This document shows, piece by piece, positions 49,331-60,916 of a stretch of DNA of 64,000 bases. Made by a program: the position numbers and the translations under genes. The stretch covers positions 26,934,427 to 26,998,426 of the forward strand of contig OX442315.1 of the NCBI GenBank assembly GCA_949358305.1, written 5' to 3'. Positions within the stretch are counted from its first letter, which is position 1; the number at the start of each line of letters is the position of its first letter. The DNA is from Strigamia acuminata (lineage: Eukaryota > Arthropoda > Chilopoda > Geophilomorpha > Linotaeniidae). The notes below the pieces were generated by a model. It had not been told where the DNA came from. It did no database searches and saw nothing but the letters and a program-made list of their open reading frames with translations.

Positions 49331-49894
49331 TGAATTTTTAGATGGTAAACAGCTTTTTTTTTTCTTCAAAATATGGTGATAATTAAGTTTGTGTATTTTA
49401 TGTTTACAGATTTGTTGTATTTTCCCTATAATGGACGCTCAATATTTTAGTTTTAGTCTCACTATTTCATCCTCAGGATCATCATTACTAATTGTAAATA
49501 AATAATTGTTCTCATACGCTTTGTATACACATAAGACTATCTAGAGTACGGGATGTATGTATTATAAGTAATTGTACAAATAAGTTGTAGTTGTGAATAA
49601 ATTGTAGTTATTTTTCACTGTCATTCCATTAAGGTGTTATTGAGTGCAATGAACTATGAATTAGCAAAATTTCTCCATCACTTTTTAAGTTTTTATGACC
49701 CAATTTTAACTTACTTCGATTTTTTCTCTCTCGGGATTACGTATCGAATGCTTTTCCAATCTCTCCACGGCGACAAATTGGGTTAGAGTATGTCTCGGCA
49801 AGGTCATTCGTCCAAAACGGCCACTGAGGCGGGATTCATGACCGCTAATCAATTTAAAGGCCATTTCGTAAATGACTTTTATACTTGCCTATAT

Positions 49895-49905
49895 GTATAT
49901 ATATA
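49895..49905 (+). promoter_or_regulatory. TATA-like run (TATATATATAC)
   Basis: About 45 bp before the ATG at 49947. It is part of a TA-rich stretch, so the exact box is uncertain. Confidence 0.5.
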
Positions 49906-49946
49906 CTACACATACAAACACACACGGGTGTAGTGTGGTTGTCAAC

Positions 49947-50464
49947 ATGAAGGATCTGTCCCTGGTACAGTAGATTTAATTCTAGCTTAACTTAACTTAA
50001 CATATTTAAAATCAAACTTTTTCCAGGTTGTTTTGTTGACTGTCATTTTTAGCTTTGGGTTGAGCGTGGCCGAAGAGCGGACTGGCCGTTATCACGGTCA
50101 CAGCGGTGGAATTCACAGTTTGTACCCGGGATTTCATGGACTTTTCGGCAGTCCTCTTGGATTATTAGGTTCCAGTATGTACGGATTAGGTGGCTACGGA
50201 ATGGGTCAACATCTCGGGATGCTAGGATTGGGTCATCATGGTTTAGGCTATGGATTGGGCCATCATCTTGGGATGCACCACGGCTATGGATTGAGTCATG
50301 GATATGGACATCATCATCCAATTGGACATTATGGAGTTCCACCGACATTTATTCCAGCTTACGGTGGACACAAAAGCTATAAAAAGAATTATCACCACGA
50401 CGACCATGAGCATAATCCAATTATGTCTTTATTGAGCTCCCAATACGGAGTATTTGGGCGTTAA
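49947..50464 (+). CDS. Secreted Gly/His/Leu-rich protein
   Basis: Two exons: 49947-49964 (MKDLSL) and 50027-50464. Signal peptide MKDLSLVVLLTVIFSFGLSV, cut before AEERTGRYHGHSGGIH. The body repeats GLGHHGLGYGLGHHLGMHHG-type units and ends SLLSSQYGVFGR after a KSYKKNYHHDDHEHN block. His and Gly content suggests metal binding or phase separation, unproven. A TATA run lies at about 49895-49905. Confidence 0.83.
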
Positions 50465-50976
50465 TACGTTTTTTAAAAATTATTATTATGTACAAGTACT
50501 TTATGAGTTTCGGGTAATTGCCCGCCTTGAGTGCAACTTCACTGCACGGTTTTGTCCTGAATTGGTATTTGGGTTAAAAACAAATTTCGGGCGCATTGGC
50601 AAGATTTGAAACAAAATTAATTTTCTTTTTTTTAAATTTTATTTTATCATGTAATTACAATATCAAACGAACATGTTTGTCATCTCAGAATTGTTACACT
50701 TAATAACATTGTATACACATAATATTTTTTTTTTATAGTTTCACATTTTAGCCTTTTTTTGTCGGGTAAAAACGGGTCTGTTGTTTTTGTTGTTGTTGTT
50801 TTTGTTGTTGTTGTACAGAATTTTGTAATAAACAAAACTATTTGGTCTAATTTTGTTTTTTGTTTCTGCGATAGACGAGAGATCCAAAAACCTAATTATT
50901 ATCATTTACTATATATAAAAATAAAAAATCAAAGTAAAAATGAGGTTATTGTGCATTAGGGTTAAAGTCAGGTCAG

Positions 50977-50984
50977 TATAAATT
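50977..50984 (+). promoter_or_regulatory. TATA box (TATAAATT)
   Basis: 55 bp before the ATG at 51039. Confidence 0.6.
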
Positions 50985-51038
50985 TTGTAACTCGAAGATT
51001 GAAATCCACTTTTACTTTCTCGAAAGTTAGTGAGGAAA

Positions 51039-51593
51039 ATGGATCTTTCTTTCCTAGTAAGTATGCTTATTTTAAAGTAATAAGAGAAAATAATAAGTGG
51101 TATTTTACTTTATCCGTTCTAGGTGTTTTCACTTTGTTTTTTCGTTGTTTGGGGCGATAAAGCAAAGAGCAAAATCAACGCAAACAAAACTGACAAAAGT
51201 GCTCTTCAAGATTTTCTCATATCTTTAACAGGATCTGGAAATGGGGGATACGAAGATGATAAATCGAACGGCAAATTCAGCGTTGAGCTGGAAAACACAG
51301 ATGGATACGGTAGTTCCAATCAAGAGTATGGACATGGTCGTCCTGATCAAGGTTACGGACATGGATTTCGTCGCCCTAATCAAGGTTATGGACATGGTTT
51401 AGATGGTAATCACGAAGGTGGTGACTATGGACACAGTTTACATCATTCTGGATATGGCTTCAGACCTTATGGATATGGTAGTTTTAACCCCAATCACATG
51501 TATGGACAGGGTTATCCACCACATGGTCCTCCACTGATTGGTTTTCTCGTTTTTTTTCCGGATGTGAATGGATACGACAGAAAAAGATCCTAA
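51039..51593 (+). CDS. Secreted Gly/Tyr/His-rich protein (QGYGHG repeats)
   Basis: Two exons: 51039-51056 (MDLSFL) and 51123-51593. Signal peptide MDLSFLVFSLCFFVVWG, then DKAKSKINANKTDKSALQDF. Repeats of (N/D)QGYGHG with RRP or GRP spacers follow, then YGFRPYGYGSFNPNHMYG and a hydrophobic-ended tail VFFPDVNGYDRKRS. Similar composition to the 49947 product. Structural or secretory role inferred from context. Confidence 0.83.
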
Positions 51594-51894
51594 TATTTTT
51601 TTATACAAATTTATTTTGTTAAATAAAATGCGTATAAAATATACAGTTAAAAATACATTAAATAAATTGAGCCATTATGTACAGTAGAGTTAAAAAGATA
51701 AAATAGTTTTTAAAAAAATGTGAGTTAAAATTTTTAAAATTAAAAATGTGCTGCGAAGTATCGAAATATTTTTGTCATGCTGATGCTTCATTTATAAAAA
51801 TAAAATAAAAATTGAGTAAAACACTTGGTTTGATTTGTAAATAATAATTGTCTTGCTGTTTAACTTACTTGTTTAGAAAGGTAGACCTAGTTTT

Positions 51895-52617
51895 TTAACC
51901 CATGATGCTCAGCATTCGCTTTAAAAAGCGCAGAAAGAAGGCGCGGACACTGGTTCCTATTGTGTCACCGCCCTCTCTGGCGTTGTCTCGAGTGAATAGA
52001 GATGCGGCTTCGCATGCCATGACGAGGCAGATGATTAAGAAAAGTAGAAAAATGTGCTATAAAAATTAAAAAATACAATAAAAATTAAAAATTGGGATGA
52101 TTTAAGTTGATTTTGGTACATTTTTTAATCCGGATGAAAAAGAAATCAGTCCGGATTTGAAATCGAACCCATGACTGAGTTATTAGTTTAGTTTCACTCG
52201 AGAAATTCCATAATTCAGAAATAATTGCGATGTAGAAATGTGAGAGAACGTTGGTCGTAAACCACATTACAAGGTCAGTGGGAAAATAGGGCAAGATCAA
52301 GTAATGTCAACAACCTCAATGGCATTCCAGAAAGAATGAAAAACTATTGGTGGATTTTGCAAATACCGGTTGTTTTGATTTCATGAATTAAAACATAACA
52401 ATTATTAAGCGTATTCGTTTCTGTCTTAAGTCGACAAAATAAAAACGAAATATTATTCACTTATTCCAGCGATATGAATTGAAATATTATCAAAGCATGA
52501 AAATATTAAATAAATTGAAATTGCTTTTTCGCATGTTAGATTATTATTATTAATAAAATAAATTCGGTATTATACCATGTTAATAAAAAGAAACATTCTT
52601 ACCAAATTTTTGTTCAT
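51895..52617 (-). CDS. Short secreted cationic peptide precursor (58 aa)
   Basis: Two exons: 52603-52617 (MNKNL) and 51895-52056. Signal peptide MNKNLHIFLLFLIICLVMAC, then EAASLFTRDNAREGGDTIG and a C-terminal amphipathic basic helix, SVRAFFLRFLKRMLSIMG, before the stop. It uses the same phase-0 split of the signal peptide as its neighbours, which supports it despite its small size. An acidic spacer before a basic amphipathic C-terminal helix is a common layout of antimicrobial-peptide precursors; that function is a guess. The intron is about 546 bp. Confidence 0.7.
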
Positions 52618-53376
52618 TTTGTTTAGCTCCAAATGATGCTTCCAAACGCTTGACTTGAATTTAACGTTGTGCACAATCAAAGACAGAAGTTGAGTGAATC
52701 CAAAAAATCTCACCGACCTCCTTTTCATTGGAGGGAAGGTAGGTCACGTGACTTTATTTAAATGAATGAACCAGGTAACTGGCTTTCCTATAATTATTGC
52801 TTTGTGAAGAGTTTTAGTCTTAAACTTTGGGTATGAACCAAATTTGGGAAATTAGTATAATCAAGGTATTAGACAAACAAAAAAGAGAAACGACGAGACA
52901 CATCAAACGTGCTTAGGAAAAACACACAATTTTTTCTCAAACACTTCTTTTGTAATATATTACGTATTTTTTAAAAAAAAAAATTTACAACAGAAATAGG
53001 ATTATGCAGACCTTTAAACAAAATTGAAATTTTTTTCAAATCTTTTTTTCTCATGTCCATCCTTATTTTTTTAGCGTGGAGTTGGTCTGGTTTGACATAT
53101 TAGCCTACATGCGTTGGGTCATGAGGAATTTTTTTGACGTCACAACTCACAGGTCTTTAAACTTGAGACCCTCATGACTTAGGTTTTGTAAAGTGTTACG
53201 CCTGTTTATTTTTGCTATCTGCAAGTTTAATATTGGTTTCAGCGGTTTGAATTTTTATTTATTAAGGTGAACAATCGGAAGTTCAATATAAAAATGATTG
53301 ATAATTTAATTCCGAAAATAAGTGATTTAGATTTACAAGGTAAAACGTTGTACAATTGTTTTTCAGTTGATATAAT

Positions 53377-54210
53377 TCAATAAATCGGGTGCCCATATCT
53401 AAATGGAGCCCAAAATCTTCCATAACCAAATCCATTCGGAGACCCGTAACCGCCGTAGACAAATCCATTCGTCGGTCCATAGCCACCGTAACCGTAATTG
53501 TACGTATTGTAACCATAATTGTACCCATAATAATAAGGGAAATGTGGTGGACTGTATCCGTAACTGCCGTAAAAATGATGTGGTTTATAAAAGCCGCTCA
53601 AACTCCCAACTCCACCGTGAGGATGGCCAAATCCAAATCCATTGCGGTCTTCTAGAGGTGGTGATGTTGGAGTTGGAGTTGAAATTTCCGGCTCTTTGGT
53701 ACTTTTTTCAGATGAATCAGACAAACACAGATTTATGATGAATATCGAGAAGAGAAAAATCTATTTGTGTATCAATAAAATAAAATAAAATAAATAAAAA
53801 TTAAATAATTCAAGCAAGAGACTTTTGATTAAATAGATCAAAGGAAGGGTAAGTGGGAAAAAGGGGTCATTGCACGGTTCACTGATGTACAGGGGCCCTT
53901 TAGGCTTTGAAAATACCGTAGGAAAACTGGAAACTGTTGTAATCGTATCCGGCTCCTCGAGGGTGTAAAATCACATATTTTTTAATGTGAAAGGCTTGTC
54001 CCTAGACCATAGGGGATTCACCAACAAGGATTGACCGGTATTAGTTATTTGTGTGTTAACCTCACCAGTTTTTCTGTTAACGTAACACTTAGTGATGTAA
54101 AAGTATATTGGGAAAACAGGTGTTAGGCAAAAATATCGTTTTGGAAAAGAATTGCACTTTGTATGTTTGCAAGCAAATATAGTACTTTTTTTTACCTGAA
54201 AAATGTTCAT
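53377..54210 (-). CDS. Secreted Tyr/Gly-rich protein (YGYN, NGFxYGGYG)
   Basis: Two exons: 54196-54210 (MNIFQ) and 53377-53760, with a 435-bp intron. Signal peptide MNIFQIFLFSIFIINLCLS. A Ser/Thr/Pro/Glu linker (EKSTKEPEISTPTPTSPP) precedes LEDRNGFGFGHPHGGVGS, Tyr-rich segments such as YYYGYNYGYNTYNYGYGGYG, and the end FWAPFRYGHPIY. Unlike the GGY proteins it is rich in Phe and Asn. TATA box at 54291-54300. Confidence 0.82.
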
Positions 54211-54290
54211 CTTCTATTGAGTTGAGTTGTTTGTATTATTATGTTCAGGCGAGAGTTGATTTGTTAGTGAATTCACCTGCTTCTTTTTGC

Positions 54291-54300
54291 AATTTATATA
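54291..54300 (-). promoter_or_regulatory. TATA box (TATATAAATT)
   Basis: On minus, 81 bp before the ATG at 54210. Confidence 0.6.
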
Positions 54301-56159
54301 ACCTACAAGTTATATGAGGGAAAGTCATTTCGTCATGTAATTTGTTTGGTGACCGCGATGTTAATATGTGGAGAATTTGCAAATAATGACCACTATCATA
54401 TCAGTCTGCTTAAATTGCATTTAAAATACACTGTAGTTAATAGTTTATTAGTTGGCAAAAATCTGTGAAATTATATATTTGTTCTATTTTTTATAATTCT
54501 TTAATATAGTCTGAACACTTATAAAATGAAATTGCCCTTTTACTCCAATTGAGATGCTCTAAGGTCGAAAGAGTAAACGTGTAATGTGTTGATAACCGAT
54601 GGAAATGGACTAGATTTACTTCATAAACTGTAGTGATATCTTTATGATGCAAAGTAGTTTATGATGAAATGACTTATAATTATACGCTACCACACGAATA
54701 AAGTATGAAACAGTGGCGTACCCAGAGATTAATTTCAGAAATGGGAAAATGATCGACACAAATCTAGCATTTGTCGTGGTGCCTAAAAATTAAAAGCTCA
54801 TAATTTGTATTCTGATGGGCACTGCTGATCTTGCAGCAGGGCATGAAAACCTGTTGAAACAAAAACAGAAACATGGAATGATTTCCAAAATATTAATAAA
54901 GCCGTAAGAAAAATGATAAAATGAATGTGAGAACGAGCATGAAGTGATGATGAAATGATACGAGTGATGATGGCGCGCATCGGCATTCGAATTGGTCACT
55001 CAGCCAGTTTTATATTTTATCACTCTTTGTGTTTCTGCCTCAAGAGGTGCCCAATGGACTATTTCTTTGTACGCTATGTAAAATGGTTCACCGAGCTGGT
55101 CACCTGTTTTCATTAGTACACAAAAGGGTCTAGTCAGTACTTGAATCTCTGACTAAGGTGCTGTTTCTAGGGCAAGAACATGTGCTACCCGCCTCCAACT
55201 GGGTTTTCCGTAGATTTCCCAGTTCTCGATACAAATGCAAAATGCAAGGTTGGATCCTTAAGAAAGTCGTCTCACCAATCTGGCTGGCGTGGTCTTCATC
55301 CGCACTCAAATATTCTGTTTCATGCTGTGTCTAACAACAACAACAACAACCTTTCACAAGTCAACTGAAATCTCTTTAACTTTCGAGGACTGCCTTTTAC
55401 TAAATCTCTGGCATAGCATTAAAATTTTAATTGTAGGAATTTATTTTACCTCAGTGTTTATATCAGCTTTTCCCCGTTTGCTTGACGGATGCTCTACAAA
55501 TTGAGTCACGCAGGACAGAATATTGAACTGAAACACTCTTATTGAACATCAGAATTGACATCTTCACAAGAAAAGTGATCTGTGTTTGTGAAATTGGGAA
55601 GTAAGTTAAAAACTCATAAATTCTTTTAAAAAAAATAGGAAAATTCTAGAAATGACAACCGGAACTAGTTTTAATGAGATGGATTGTTCTGATTTTAATG
55701 GAAGTGGGAAAATAATCAAACTTATTGAATTTACAAATTTTAATAAATAAGGCAATGGTACCGGTGCCCCAAATTTAAATGAAAAATAAAAATATTTGGT
55801 CGGTCGCCATCTATCCAGCCCGAGTTTTCTGTACAGTGCAGCTTAAGCACCCGTAGATACGTCCCTGATAACGGGAACGAAACAACATGGTACCAGTATT
55901 CTTTACAACAAATCCTGATAAATAGATTAAAACTTCCGGTCCGGTCTTTGTACATGAAATGAGAGCATGATTTATTCGTATGGTCAGTGATCAATGACCA
56001 AATTACATTTTGTATGTGGGTGTAGTTTAAGGGAGTTGTTGCATGCTGACCTAAAATAATCTTCCACCAATTTTAATTTTAATATATTAATATAATAGAT
56101 ATTGATTTATGATTTTATGCTAATTTTACATATGTTACAAAAATAATAATAATTATATA
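54301..56159. other. Intergenic region with probable repeat-derived stretches
   Basis: 1.9 kb. CAGTGGCGTACCCAGAG near 54713 resembles the start of many dispersed repeats. A GC-richer block at 55080-55340, ending in an AAC microsatellite (near 55334), also looks repeat-derived. No supported gene. Confidence 0.35.
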
Positions 56160-57092
56160 TCAATTTTTCTTTTGATTATCATCAACTCTTGCATTGGTAT
56201 TGAAAAATTGCATTTGCTCCCAACCATTAGATGGCGCCATCATACGAGGTTGATGACGGAAAAATGGATGAAAAAACGGAGGCATTTGAGGTGGCATCAT
56301 CTGCAATTGTGTGAAAAACGGTAATGCCATAATTGGGCCACGGTTCATAATATGTTGATTTGGCAGGAAACGATTGAATGGAAACAGTAATTGAGGAAAT
56401 CTGGGAAAGTTACTTGGAAACAAGTTGATATTTGGTCTAATTGGAATCTGTTCGTCATTTGGTCTGATGGGAATGACTTGTTCGTCATTTGGTCTAAAGG
56501 GAATAACTTGTTCGTCATTCGGTAAAATTGAAATGTGTGTTGTTGAAGTGACTGAATCTATTTCTTCATTTAATGGAAAGCGTAGTCGATCATCCTTCTC
56601 AAATGGTGGCGGGGTGAATTCCGCTCGCATTTCGTCAGATTGTGGTGGTGGTGGAAATCGATTAAAACATGTCTCACAAATTGGAATAAAACGATCATCG
56701 TTGATTGATTCAGCCAGTCCTTTAAATGCTGATGATGGATTTTGAGCGTGGACTATGTCGGTCATCTCTGTAGTAGTTTTAAAACTATTCATTCGATTTT
56801 TCGCTAATTTTGAATGGTTTTCGACTTGATTTTTCAACCCCGAAATTGTATTGATTCCTTTTCTTAGCAGTTGGCTCCAAGGCCCCGGAAAATTATTATT
56901 ATTGTTAGCTTGAAATTCCGATTCTCTGGACCTTTCATCACTATTTGGTGCTGTTTCATTCGACAAACAGTCCACATCAATTAATAAAGCGCAAAACACC
57001 AAACCCTAAAAAGATGAAGAATTTTTTAAAACAATTTTTCTCTTTTAAATAAAAGTAAAAAAAAAAAAACATACCGTGAGTATTCCTGTCAT
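56160..57092 (-). CDS. Secreted Pro/Phe/Asn-rich protein with PNDEQ repeats
   Basis: Two exons: 57075-57092 (MTGILT) and 56160-57005. Signal peptide MTGILTGLVFCALLIDVDCL. A polar N-terminal half includes KGINTISGLKNQVENHSKLA and ICETCFNRFPPPPQ (a CxxC pair). The middle has three copies of PNDEQVIPxR. The end is rich in Pro, Phe and Met (PPFFHPFFRHQPRMM) and closes NTNARVDDNQKKN. About 287 residues, no family recognised. Composition differs from the Gly-rich members but the gene plan is the same. Confidence 0.8.
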
Positions 57093-57464
57093 GATCAGCA
57101 ATAAAATACCTTTTCCTACTTGAAACCCAGAAATATATAGTGGGAAATGTAACCATGACCACTGACCTGGCTCTTTTCTGACCTGTTTGATCTGAAGCGA
57201 ACAATAACTTTCACTAAATCCACACCCACCCGGAAGCAAAACAAATTTCTAGACACAAAAATACATACACACACAAATATTTACATGTAGTTTTAATTTA
57301 AGGATCTTAACCTTTCCATCTTTTATACAAATGACAACAAAAAATTTAATTTAATATTTTATTTTGAAAAACATTCAACAAAAACCCCTAGGACCTGCCT
57401 ACACAATACTTTATGTAAATAATAATTATAAAAGTTGTAAATAAATTTTTTTTATATTAAAACC

Positions 57465-58525
57465 CTACTCAATTTTGTGATTGGACAATGAACTTTGGTT
57501 TTTTCTTCTCACTGATATCTCCATAGGATAATCAAATTCAGATCCCTCATACTGGAACTGATGGTGAGGTTCTGATTCGTCCGAAGGATACGATGTGTAA
57601 TAATGTCTTTGATTACTTGCTAAGTATTCATAAGGACTTTCAACTTCGGAATCTCTCTCATAATGTATTGGATAATCTCGATACTTAGGTACCTCTTGGA
57701 ATGTATAAGGCGATGGGTAGTTTGGTGACGTATACGGAAAAGATTCTTCGGGAGATGACGAAGTGACGTAGTCCTTATGATGGGATGGTTTCATGGGCTC
57801 CATATACTGGTGTAGCTTTGAACTTTCCTTGCCTTTGTACGAACTAGTTTTCATAGGTGATGGTATCACACCTGAATCTTCAAGAGCTGCACGGTAATTG
57901 GCTAATAAGAGATCCGAAGGTTTGATGTTGTTTTCTTTCAAAGATGCTGTGAGTAGTTGTGCCAAGAGAAGTTGTTTTTGGCTCACAGGAAGGTAGAACT
58001 GTGGAGAACGAGGTTTCGAAAACGAGTGGGCAGCGATGCTTTTCTTCATCGGGCTGATGTATGGCCATTCTCTTCGGCCAGTTACGGCGGCGTATTCGGG
58101 TGAAAAAGCCGGGTGAGCTCCGGATGCTAGCGGCATGTACGGCAGAAATGGCGATTCAGGGCTGTATCCCGAAAGGAATGGATTTGCAACGTATTTGGAA
58201 GGAACTAAACCTGGCGGCGTCATTTTCATGGGTGGACCGTGGACTCGAATTCGAGGTTTCTTTCCGGCTCTTCGGAAATTCACGTTAATTCGAGTCATTT
58301 TTTCACGTGGTTTGACATCTGCTTCGTCTAAAATGTCGTCTTCCCACCGACGTCTTGAAACTGGTTCCACGTCGTCTTCTGGGCCGATTTTTTTGGCTTC
58401 GAATGCGTTGGCGAGCAGTGAACAGAAGAGGAGAATTAACAATAACTGTAGGAAGTTTTTAAAAAATTGTTAGAAAATTGTTTAGTTGCGAAGAAGTGGT
58501 GACTTACTTTGCATGATCCGTCCAT
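57465..58525 (-). CDS. Secreted Pro/Ser/Tyr-rich protein, about 332 aa
   Basis: Two exons: 58508-58525 (MDGSCK) and 57465-58445. Signal peptide MDGSCKLLLILLFCSLLANA, then FEAKKIGPEDDVEPVSRRRW, whose SRRR is a possible furin-type cut site. The body has MKMTPPGLVPSKYVANPFLS and a helical block VSQKQLLLAQLLTASLKENN, then Ser/Pro/Tyr-rich sequence and the end RKNQSSLSNHKIE. No low-complexity repeat dominates, so it is the most ordinary-looking secreted protein here. TATA box at 58573-58579. Confidence 0.82.
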
Positions 58526-58572
58526 ATTGTCGGTTGGTGGTTAATTGATAAGTCGGTTGGTCTAATTTCTAG

Positions 58573-58579
58573 CTTTATA
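58573..58579 (-). promoter_or_regulatory. TATA box (TATAAAG)
   Basis: On minus, 48 bp before the ATG at 58525. Confidence 0.6.
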
Positions 58580-60421
58580 CTGGGTCTTGGCTTCCGTAGG
58601 AGGAGTTCTCGCGTTTTTGCATCGCAGATACGAGGCCTGTATTTAGATTTTGAAGGAAAAAATCGCTTAACCTTGACAATGAATGTTTGTTATTGGTTTA
58701 CGGTTTACCTGATTCCTCGAGCTACGTGCCGGGATTCTGGGTCATAAGTGTGACTAAAACATGTTATGAACCTATTTTTCTACCTATTTTCCACTTTTTT
58801 TATTTTGCTTAAGAAGAACTCATGTTTTTTGCTCGGCTGTGGGACCATCATTTGAGGGCGTACCCTCATTTAAAGACAGGTATTTTTCTGCTGACCGAAG
58901 TAGGTTAATTGTATATTGGGCACAGTGGCATCTGGTGAGTGATTGTTAAAGTTATGCCATTTCAATTAAAACTGTATAAAAACCCAAAAAACGTGTATTT
59001 TTAAAGTTTTTCTGTCCAGTAGGCCCAAAAAAGTTGTTTGTGTTTCCTTTGTTTTGGAAACATGTATTAAAACAATATTTTTTTTTACGTCCTCAAAAGT
59101 AGATCATGTATCTATTCTAAAAGCTCATAATTGGCACATTTTTTTCTAATTCAGTAACTCAACCATTAAATTTTTTTATTTATCAAAATATACTCAATAT
59201 TTTGACTGATTGATTTTGACTGTGATTGGTTGGGATCGTAGTATCAATTAAATTATTAAACTTAAGTAAAAATCAACAAAAAATTTACTCGTTTCTGTTT
59301 ACAGTTGTAATAAGCACATAAAATAAAAAGCTCAAACTAAAATAAGTCCTATACTAACATTAACAAATATATATTACATGCAGTATCTGCAGTATTGCAT
59401 GCAGTATTTGCAGTATTGCATGCAGTATCTGCAGTATTACTTGCAGTATTTCATGATGCAGCAGAAAAATTTATATAAAAGCATTTACCAAAAATATTTG
59501 CAAAACACATTTTTAAAAATTCCAATGTTTCTATACAGTATACACACTCCGAGAAATGGGAATCCATTTCCCAGAATTTTGATATTTTGGATAGTGCATA
59601 TAACAAACCAGTAACGTTAGAGTGAGGCTGTTCAGGTGAGGGAGTAATTTTAACATTACTGGGTTGGAGTTAGGGTTAGGCCCCACCAAACCTGGAGCGA
59701 ACCACAGAGCTGTCGAACGGCGCTATGTCTAGACCATACAGAGTATACTGTAAGCTATTTTTCCCGCACTTATTCTACACAATTCCAGTTTGAACGTTTA
59801 GGTTTTGAGTGCATAGTTATTTTTCTTATTTTATAATTAAGTTTTCTCCACCTGGTGTTAATACCGAACAAATACAAACAAATTACCGAACAATAGTTAA
59901 TGGTTATTTACGAGTTTTTTTTGTTATCTTTGGGTTAGAAACAATTAACGCTGTTCGAGTCATTACAAACCGGCATAAAAGCTATTCAAACCGTGGCAGT
60001 TGTTCTGTCATGATTGATAATCTCTTTTAAATGTAATATGTAATTTTAGCTTGAAAAAAAAAATTTCTATTTACTTGAAAAAAAAATTCCTATGTACTAG
60101 AAAAAAAAATTGACGATGATGACTAGTTGTGCTCGATTCTTGGTCCTACTTATTGTTCCCTTGACCCAATAACTTTCTCTGGCCTTGAATTAAGTTCCAA
60201 AGGATTACAAATTGAAAGTTGATAACGTGGGATAACGCCATATTTGATCAAATGACACAAATTCCTTAGACGAAATGAAAAGTCTGGCCTATTTTTGCTC
60301 CCTTCACAACTCCTCTTCAAGAGTCGCATTTTAATTTGTTAAATGCATATATACCTCAACAAAACAAAACAGAAAAATGAATAACAATTTTTAGAAATCT
60401 GAAATATAAAAAAAAATATCA
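58580..60421. other. Intergenic region without a recognised gene
   Basis: 1.8 kb, AT-rich. TTTGAGGGCG at about 58853 resembles a motif near 40976-41000. It contains the 21-bp minisatellite listed separately. Confidence 0.45.
59379..59455. repeat. 21-bp tandem repeat
   Basis: About 3.5 units of CATGCAGTATCTGCAGTATTG. The plus-strand ORF across it (MQYLQYCMQYLQYC) is a by-product of the repeat. Confidence 0.8.
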
Positions 60422-60916
60422 TTAATTAATCCCAAAATTAAAAAAACTAAATAAAATATCATTACGTCTAGTGTCCAACTCCTCCGTGTAAATATCATTA
60501 TTTGTCATCGATGTCACTACCGCAAATATAGCCATGGATACAATCACAACACTTCCCAACATCACAACCGTTGCCACTGACGCTGCCATTGCTAAAACCG
60601 TGGCTACAAGTGCCAAACGTCCGACTATAGTGGCAATTGTGACTGCAGCAGCCGTAGCACCAGTGATAACCCAACTGACAGCTGCTGCCATTGCTGCCGA
60701 AGATGCTTCTGTTCCCATATCGGACGTGGCCATTGTAGCCAATGTGGCGCAAGTTGCCACTCCAGCAGTTGCAACCATCATTAAAAGAACCGCCACTGTC
60801 GAAGCAACTGCTATCATAGATTCCGAGCCTCTGTTTGTGGATAAGAGGACGATGGCCGATGAAAACACTCCATGACATTCGAATAGAAGGAGAACTAAGC
60901 TTAAATTGATGAACAT
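60422..60916 (-). CDS. Putative Ala/Val-rich membrane or secreted protein, frame uncertain
   Basis: The frame starting at 60916 (GGCAAC before ATG) gives MFINLSLVLLLFECHGVFSS as a signal peptide, then Ala/Val/Thr-rich hydrophobic sequence such as AAAVSWVITGATAAAVTIAT and LVATVLAMAASVATVVMLGS, ending FSFFNFGIN. This frame is open back to an acceptor at about 61009. A possible 5' UTR exon ends at a GTAATT donor near 61940, with a TATA box at about 62271-62277. A second minus frame (60498-60878) is also open and is Cys/Gly/Ser/Tyr-rich (NGCDVGKCCDCIHGYICGSD). I prefer the first because it has a signal peptide, but the alternative composition suits this cluster. Confidence 0.4.
   Translation of the reverse strand: MFINLSLVLLLFECHGVFSSAIVLLSTNRGSESMIAVASTVAVLLMMVATAGVATCATLATMATSDMGTEASSAAMAAAVSWVITGATAAAVTIATIVGRLALVATVLAMAASVATVVMLGSVVIVSMAIFAVVTSMTNNDIYTEELDTRRNDILFSFFNFGIN

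Noticed and set aside
52140-52200. Possible tRNA or tRNA-derived SINE (GGGTTCGATTTCAAATCC on minus)
   Set aside because: It resembles an internal B box, but no A box, acceptor stem or cloverleaf could be built.
59378-59614. MQYLQYC-repeat ORF
   Set aside because: Product of a 21-bp minisatellite; no gene context.
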